From Rhodospirillaceae bacterium (GTDB lineage Bacteria; Pseudomonadota; Alphaproteobacteria; MPNO01; UBA2964): a stretch of DNA of 10,556 nucleotides. This document shows, piece after piece, positions 7,446 to 10,556 of this stretch (position 1 is its first letter; every line of letters begins with the position of its first letter). The notes under the pieces were generated by a model. That model made no database searches and was not told where the DNA came from. It worked only from the letters and a program-made list of their open reading frames with translations. A program made the position numbers and the translations under genes. The stretch covers positions 4,229-14,784 of the forward strand of contig PATI01000003.1 in NCBI GenBank assembly GCA_002712335.1. The letters are read 5' to 3'.

Positions 7446-9164
7446 TCACGCGCGCGCGCGCGCGCGCGGCGGGCCGGGGCGCAGGTCGGACGGGCGGAGC
7501 GCGAGCATCTTCATCGTCGAGGGGGGCGCCGGTTGGAGGCAGGCGCGAACGGCGGCGGCGGGCGCCACGATGTCGCCGCCGCCGAGCAGCGGACGCAGCT
7601 CGGCGCCCACCGGCTTCCCGCCCGGCGCGCCCGGGATGGCGGCACTCAGCCCGGCGCGCGCGCGCGCCGCCGCGCCGTCGTCGGCGCCGCCGTCGCCGTC
7701 GAGGTCACGGAGCGGCACCATCGGATCGACGCCATACTCGCTGACGCGCAGCAGCGCCGCGATCGCCAGCGCCGCCGGGCCGACGTAGAAGCCGGCGCCA
7801 AACCAGAAGAGGAGGCTGACGGCGGTGCCGAGCTCGAGAATCCACCACGACGGCGACGTCGAGCACGTCCAGCACGCGACGCAGTACAGCGTTGAGCGCG
7901 TCGTGTTCGTCTCGGGCTTGGGGATGGCGTGGCACGCGTGGCAGAAGAAGGCGGCGAGGCCGCGCTCGCCCGGCACGCCGTGGTCGCAGCAGGGCAGGCA
8001 GTCCTGGAAGCCGTACGCCATCTTGCGCACGCGGTCGCGGTAGAGGATGCCGTTGTGGATGATCCACACGAGGAGCAGCGGCAGCCCCTGCGAGAAGAGG
8101 ACGAGGAAGATGCCGACGTAGAAGCCGCGGTCGACGGTCGACCAGTCGACCTCGTGCGCGATCACCAGGTGCCACACCATCTCGATCGCGGCCGTGTTGA
8201 ACGAGAGCACGGCGATGACGTACAGGATTTCGCGCGCGTAGACGCGGCGCCCGCGGTCGATGCTCGGGAAGCACTCCTCGCGCACCTCGTAGTCGTACGG
8301 CTTCGCCTTGTACTTGCCCGGGTTGCGCGCGTGCGTCGACCACAGGCAGGGCCAGATGACCTGCGTCAGCCCGAGGCAGTCGTAGCGCGGGCAGCACCGG
8401 CTGAAGCCCGGCCAGGTGCGCAGGAACATCATGAGCGCGCGCCACACGAGGAGCAGCGCGATCGCGAGGAGGAAGGACTTCCACAGCGTGTCCGACCGCT
8501 CGTTCCACGCGTCGCCGTGGTTGCGCAGCACGTAGTCGGGGAAGAGGAAGAGCTCCTCGGCGGTGAACGCCTCGGCGCGGCCGAGCACGGCGCCCCAGCG
8601 CACCTTGGTCGCGTTGTCGGCGTCGCGCCCCGACGTGTCGGTCAGGCGCACCGTCACGTGGTGCTGCGGGCACGCCGCCGGCAGCAGCGCGTTGGACGAA
8701 AACGAGCGAAAGTCGGGCTCCTCGGGGTCGTCGGGCGGGAAGATGGAGTAGTACCGCGTCTGCGTGAACGGCTCGATCGTCATCTTCTGCCACGCCATGT
8801 CGGTGCGCTTCGAGGCGGGGACCAGCGTGTCGTTGGGCGCGCAGCCGCCGCAGCCGACGTGAATCTCAAAGTCGGAGAAGTTGTACGCGAGGCCGGCGGC
8901 GTCGACCTTGTCGCGGAAGACGATGTCAAAGTAGACGCGCCAGCCCGCGGGGCCGGCGTCGCCGATGGCCTCGGCGCGGCGCGGGTGCGACGAGTCGGCG
9001 TCGGCGAGCGGGATCTCGAGGCCGCCGCTGCCGCGCATGTACAGCACCTGCGACAGCCGCAGGTCGACGTGCGACGGCGTGCAGCAATTGTGGGCGCAGG
9101 TCGTCCCGCCGCCGTCGGTGTACGTCGGCACGTGCGCCGCCGCGTGCGCGAGGAGCGCTAGCAT
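7446..9164 (-). CDS. Multipass membrane protein with glycosylatable ectodomain and Cys cluster
   Basis: I do not recognise this 572-aa protein. The N-terminus is short and hydrophobic (MLALLAHAAA, a possible signal peptide). It leads to an ectodomain-like region to about 225 with Cys pairs (C23, C27, C28; C105, C108) and three N-glycosylation sequons at N95, N111 and N184. Hydrophobic spans lie near 229-248, 322-346, 358-384 and 451-482, the last long enough for two. Between the third and fourth spans is a Cys-rich loop, C389, C392, C393, C408, C411, C428, C431 and C434, with three C-x-x-C pairs suggestive of a zinc-binding site or disulphide knot. The tail after 483 is Gly/Ala/Pro-rich and ends in Arg-Ala repeats encoded by (CG)10, so the exact C-terminus may vary. 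A virion-envelope or host-membrane protein is plausible. The start at 9164 is the only ATG near the signal-like segment; AATAAC lies 52 bp upstream. Confidence 0.85.
   Translation of the reverse strand: MLALLAHAAAHVPTYTDGGGTTCAHNCCTPSHVDLRLSQVLYMRGSGGLEIPLADADSSHPRRAEAIGDAGPAGWRVYFDIVFRDKVDAAGLAYNFSDFEIHVGCGGCAPNDTLVPASKRTDMAWQKMTIEPFTQTRYYSIFPPDDPEEPDFRSFSSNALLPAACPQHHVTVRLTDTSGRDADNATKVRWGAVLGRAEAFTAEELFLFPDYVLRNHGDAWNERSDTLWKSFLLAIALLLVWRALMMFLRTWPGFSRCCPRYDCLGLTQVIWPCLWSTHARNPGKYKAKPYDYEVREECFPSIDRGRRVYAREILYVIAVLSFNTAAIEMVWHLVIAHEVDWSTVDRGFYVGIFLVLFSQGLPLLLVWIIHNGILYRDRVRKMAYGFQDCLPCCDHGVPGERGLAAFFCHACHAIPKPETNTTRSTLYCVACWTCSTSPSWWILELGTAVSLLFWFGAGFYVGPAALAIAALLRVSEYGVDPMVPLRDLDGDGGADDGAAARARAGLSAAIPGAPGGKPVGAELRPLLGGGDIVAPAAAVRACLQPAPPSTMKMLALRPSDLRPGPPRARARA
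7449..7468. repeat. (CG)10 dinucleotide repeat
   Basis: This is a perfect alternating CG run at the very 3' end of the multipass membrane gene, next to its stop codon (7446-7448). Alternating CG can adopt left-handed Z-DNA and is slippage-prone. A 2-bp length change would shift the frame for the last few residues and could remove the stop. Confidence 0.95.
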
Positions 9165-9319
9165 TTCGGACGGGCGCTCGGTGCTCGCCGCTCGCCCCGC
9201 GGACGGCGACGACGGCGTTATTCCACCGCCGCCTGCGCGCCGGTGCGAGGGCGACGCCGACGATATACCCGGTGGCGTCCTGCGTCGAGGCGGTTGGGTG
9301 CCTCCCGACGCCCCACGCC
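9165..9319. promoter_or_regulatory. Divergent intergenic region between the multipass membrane and tail-anchored genes
   Basis: This 155-bp gap must hold both promoters. On the minus strand AATAACGCC (9222-9214) lies about 50 bp before ATG 9164 and matches AATAACGC before the 334-aa gene. On the plus strand the TATA-like GATATA (about 9261-9266) lies about 53 bp before ATG 9320. The rest is GC-rich with no visible gene. Confidence 0.4.
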
Positions 9320-9586
9320 ATGGCTGAGCCCGACGCGCAGCTGCCGCTGCTCGCGCTGCCGCCGTCGTCGGTGCCCGCGCCGGCGCCGGCGCCCGCGCCC
9401 GCGCCGGCGCCGGCGCAGCCCGACCCGACCGCGCCCGTCGATCCGCGCATGGTGCGGATGTTGCGGTGGTACCGCTGGTGGCAGCGACAGCAGCGCGAGA
9501 ATAGCATGGTGCAGGCCGTCGTGATCACCGTCTTCCTCGTGGGCACGCTCTTCCTCAGTGCGTTTACTTTAATCATTCGCTGGTAG
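9320..9586 (+). CDS. Small tail-anchored membrane protein with Pro-Ala linker
   Basis: This 88-aa protein is not recognised. Residues 19-32 are a Pro-Ala repeat. Residues 43-60 form an amphipathic segment with Trp, Arg and Gln (MVRMLRWYRWWQRQQRE). Residues 63-86 are a single hydrophobic span (VQAVVITVFLVGTLFLSAFTLII) ending two residues before the stop. This is the layout of a tail-anchored protein with a cytosolic N-terminus and an Arg/Trp-rich membrane-interface helix. Small proteins of this kind are common in envelopes or inner membranes of large DNA viruses, but no homologue is claimed. An in-frame ATG at 9272 would add 16 residues. I prefer 9320 because the added part is unlike the rest and the TATA-like GATATA would then lie only a few bases from the start. 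The gene is divergent from the multipass membrane gene. Confidence 0.75.
   Translation: MAEPDAQLPLLALPPSSVPAPAPAPAPAPAPAQPDPTAPVDPRMVRMLRWYRWWQRQQRENSMVQAVVITVFLVGTLFLSAFTLIIRW
9374..9415 (+). repeat. In-frame Pro-Ala hexanucleotide repeat
   Basis: GCGCCG/GCGCCC units encode seven Pro-Ala dipeptides in the 88-aa gene. They use the same hexamers as the Ala-Pro part of the 334-aa gene. Confidence 0.85.
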
Positions 9587-9679
9587 GCATGAGTTTAAGC
9601 GCATCTCTCACTCTACGCGCGGCCGCGGCGCGTGAACGCGCTAAGAACACTCCTCGAATCACACGCTCTTCCATTTACA

Positions 9680-9701
9680 ACGCCTGCTTTAATGCAGGCG
9701 T
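9680..9701. other. Inverted repeat (8-bp stem, 6-base loop) overlapping a start codon
   Basis: ACGCCTGC, loop TTTAAT, GCAGGCGT. The ATG of the downstream gene (9692-9694) straddles the loop and the stem. As RNA it would place the start codon in a hairpin, which might limit initiation; as DNA it could be an operator. It is short and may be chance. Confidence 0.4.
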
Positions 9702-10306
9702 CGGGGAATGCGAGCGCGTGCGCTCTGCTGATGCCCGCCGGAGCGGGCACGTTGGTGGCGAGCGCCGCGCTGCGACAGCCACACTCGCACCACCTCGTCG
9801 TGTCGGCGCCATGCTATCTCTTGCTCCTTCGCGCCCCCGACGAGCGGTTGGAAAGCGGCGTTCGGTACGAGATCATGGAACCGCGGCACGGGCGTCGTCG
9901 TCTGACGCAGCATTTCCACAACGCCACCGCATTCGTCCGCGCCCTGAGGCGCGGCGACTCGCGCGCCGCGCACGTGTGGCGGCGTTCGCAACGCAAGCGC
10001 GAGCCGGGAGACGACGGGAGCTTTTTTCTCACCCCGGCCGTCTTCTACTTGGACCGCGTGGCCCCGGCGCCCGTGGCCATGCTGTGCCACCGTCGCCTCG
10101 GCGCCGAGTTGGAGGCCCGGGCCCCCCGCCTCGACGCCGGGCTGGAAGCGAGCGTGCCGCACGCGTACCATCGCAACGAGCGCCGCGCCCGCGCGAGTCC
10201 CGGCGTGATGGCCCGGAGCACGCTGGACGCCGAGGGCCGCGCATGGTTCCGCTCGCTGTGCGCCCGCGACGTGGCGCTGGTCGACCGGTGGTGTCGCCGT
10301 CGGTGA
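9692..10306 (+). CDS. Sulfotransferase-like protein with degenerate P-loop
   Basis: This 204-aa protein resembles the carbohydrate sulfotransferase superfamily, which moves sulfate from PAPS to glycans. The signature of the 3'-phosphate-binding strand and helix is clear at residues 44-56, LLLRAPDERLESG, with R47 and S55 spaced eight apart as in the family's Arg-(x)-Pro-x-x-Arg-x-x-Ser pattern. The later part fits the family order: FFLTPAVFYLD (Pro and Tyr/Leu block), a His-Arg-Arg-Leu-Gly segment, HAYHRNERR, and a C-terminal LDAEGRAWFRSLCARDVALVDRW like the usual D-x-x-LY-x-x-A ending. At the expected 5'-PAPS loop the sequence is MPAGAGTL (14-21) in place of the usual P-K-x-G-[GT]-T-[ST], so the catalytic Lys is Ala16. 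Activity may be lost or changed. An upstream GTG at 9632 is in frame, but ATG is preferred. No signal anchor is seen, unlike Golgi enzymes. Medium confidence. Confidence 0.65.
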   Translation: MQASGNASACALLMPAGAGTLVASAALRQPHSHHLVVSAPCYLLLLRAPDERLESGVRYEIMEPRHGRRRLTQHFHNATAFVRALRRGDSRAAHVWRRSQRKREPGDDGSFFLTPAVFYLDRVAPAPVAMLCHRRLGAELEARAPRLDAGLEASVPHAYHRNERRARASPGVMARSTLDAEGRAWFRSLCARDVALVDRWCRRR

Positions 10307-10324
10307 ATCTGTGTTACGCTACGC

Positions 10325-10556
10325 CTACGCTTCCGCCTCCACCGCGCGCTTGGCCGCCGCCTCCGCCTCGAAGCGCAGCCGCTTCTCCAGGTGCTCGCCC
10401 CGCAAGAAGGACACGCGGCAGCCCGCGGTGCGCGCCGCGGCGAGCGCCTCCTCGGGCTCGTCGGCGCTCTTCCAGTGCACGCTCACCGTCAGCACGCCCG
10501 GCTGCTCGAGCGCCGTCGTGTGCTCGTAGCTCGACGCCGCGAGCGCGGCCACCTCG
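10325..10556 (-). CDS. Hypothetical protein, C-terminal part only (runs off the right edge)
   Basis: The last 76 or so residues of a minus-strand gene are visible, ending at a TAG at 10327-10325. They read as a beta-strand (VLTVSVHWKS), a helix (EPEEALAAARTAG), a strand (CRVSFLRG) and a charged Ala/Glu/Arg C-terminal helix. This is a beta-alpha-beta pattern that many folds share, so no function is given. It converges with the sulfotransferase-like gene with only 18 bp between stops. No ATG is seen in the visible part, so the start lies outside the window. Confidence 0.6.
   Translation of the reverse strand, partial: EVAALAASSYEHTTALEQPGVLTVSVHWKSADEPEEALAAARTAGCRVSFLRGEHLEKRLRFEAEAAAKRAVEAEA

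Noticed and set aside
7264..7449. Upstream extension of the 201-aa minus-strand frame
   Set aside because: It has no ATG and covers the 29-bp element; the sequence is Arg-rich without structure.
7705..8793. 362-codon minus-strand frame inside the multipass membrane gene
   Set aside because: It is a shifted frame of the same strand with Arg/Pro/Ala composition; the frame with membrane spans and sequons is clearly the real one.

Overview
The window looks like a stretch of a very GC-rich large DNA virus of a eukaryote, most likely Nucleocytoviricota, perhaps infecting a marine alga or protist. This is an inference. The grounds are ten tightly packed, intronless genes on both strands with gaps of about 18 to 180 bp. 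The proteins are of eukaryotic and giant-virus type: a two-repeat Myb protein, an F-box-like protein, a microbial rhodopsin, a sulfotransferase-like protein and a glycosylatable multipass membrane protein. There are no bacterial ribosome-binding sites. No hallmark gene such as a major capsid protein, packaging ATPase or DNA polymerase is present, so neither virus family nor host can be fixed. A compact algal nuclear segment or an integrated viral element remains possible.

Layout. Positions 1-1045 (+) hold a seven-helix protein that I read as a type-1 (microbial) rhodopsin. It has a helix-C R-x-x-D-W-x-x-T-x6-D pattern, a helix-F Tyr-Pro and a helix-G D-x-x-x-K retinal lysine. Its frame is open to the left edge. 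Next come 1111-2115 (+), a protein with a long Pro-x dipeptide linker, and 2221-3693 (+), an unrecognised protein that may be structural. They are followed by 3804-4361 (+), a two-repeat Myb/SANT protein, and 4453-6510 (+), a 685-aa protein with an F-box-like segment. The strand then switches: 7263-6658 (-) is a small beta-rich protein with a C-terminal coiled coil, and 9164-7446 (-) is a multipass membrane protein with a glycosylatable ectodomain and a Cys cluster. Across a 155-bp divergent gap, 9320-9586 (+) encodes an 88-aa tail-anchored protein. 9692-10306 (+) encodes a sulfotransferase-like protein that lacks the P-loop lysine. A partial minus-strand gene runs off the right edge (10556-10325).

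Regulation. Two recurring upstream signals stand out. A 29-bp element (CGCGCCGTWTTGAG, three variable bases, AGGGACGGCG) occurs three times. Each copy lies in a gap, points toward the next start codon, and has no ATG between it and that start; the genes served are the Myb gene, the F-box-like gene and the 201-aa gene. A second AT-rich signal (CGCTA plus A-rich spacer plus ATAAC) precedes the 334-aa and 490-aa genes at 44-50 bp. A bare AATAAC precedes the multipass membrane gene at a similar distance. These look like two promoter classes, possibly temporal.

The most notable content is the divergent rhodopsin with a proton-pump-like D/T/D triad and enlarged loops. Next are the 29-bp element and the sulfotransferase with a degenerate cofactor loop. 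No pathway linking all the genes is visible.
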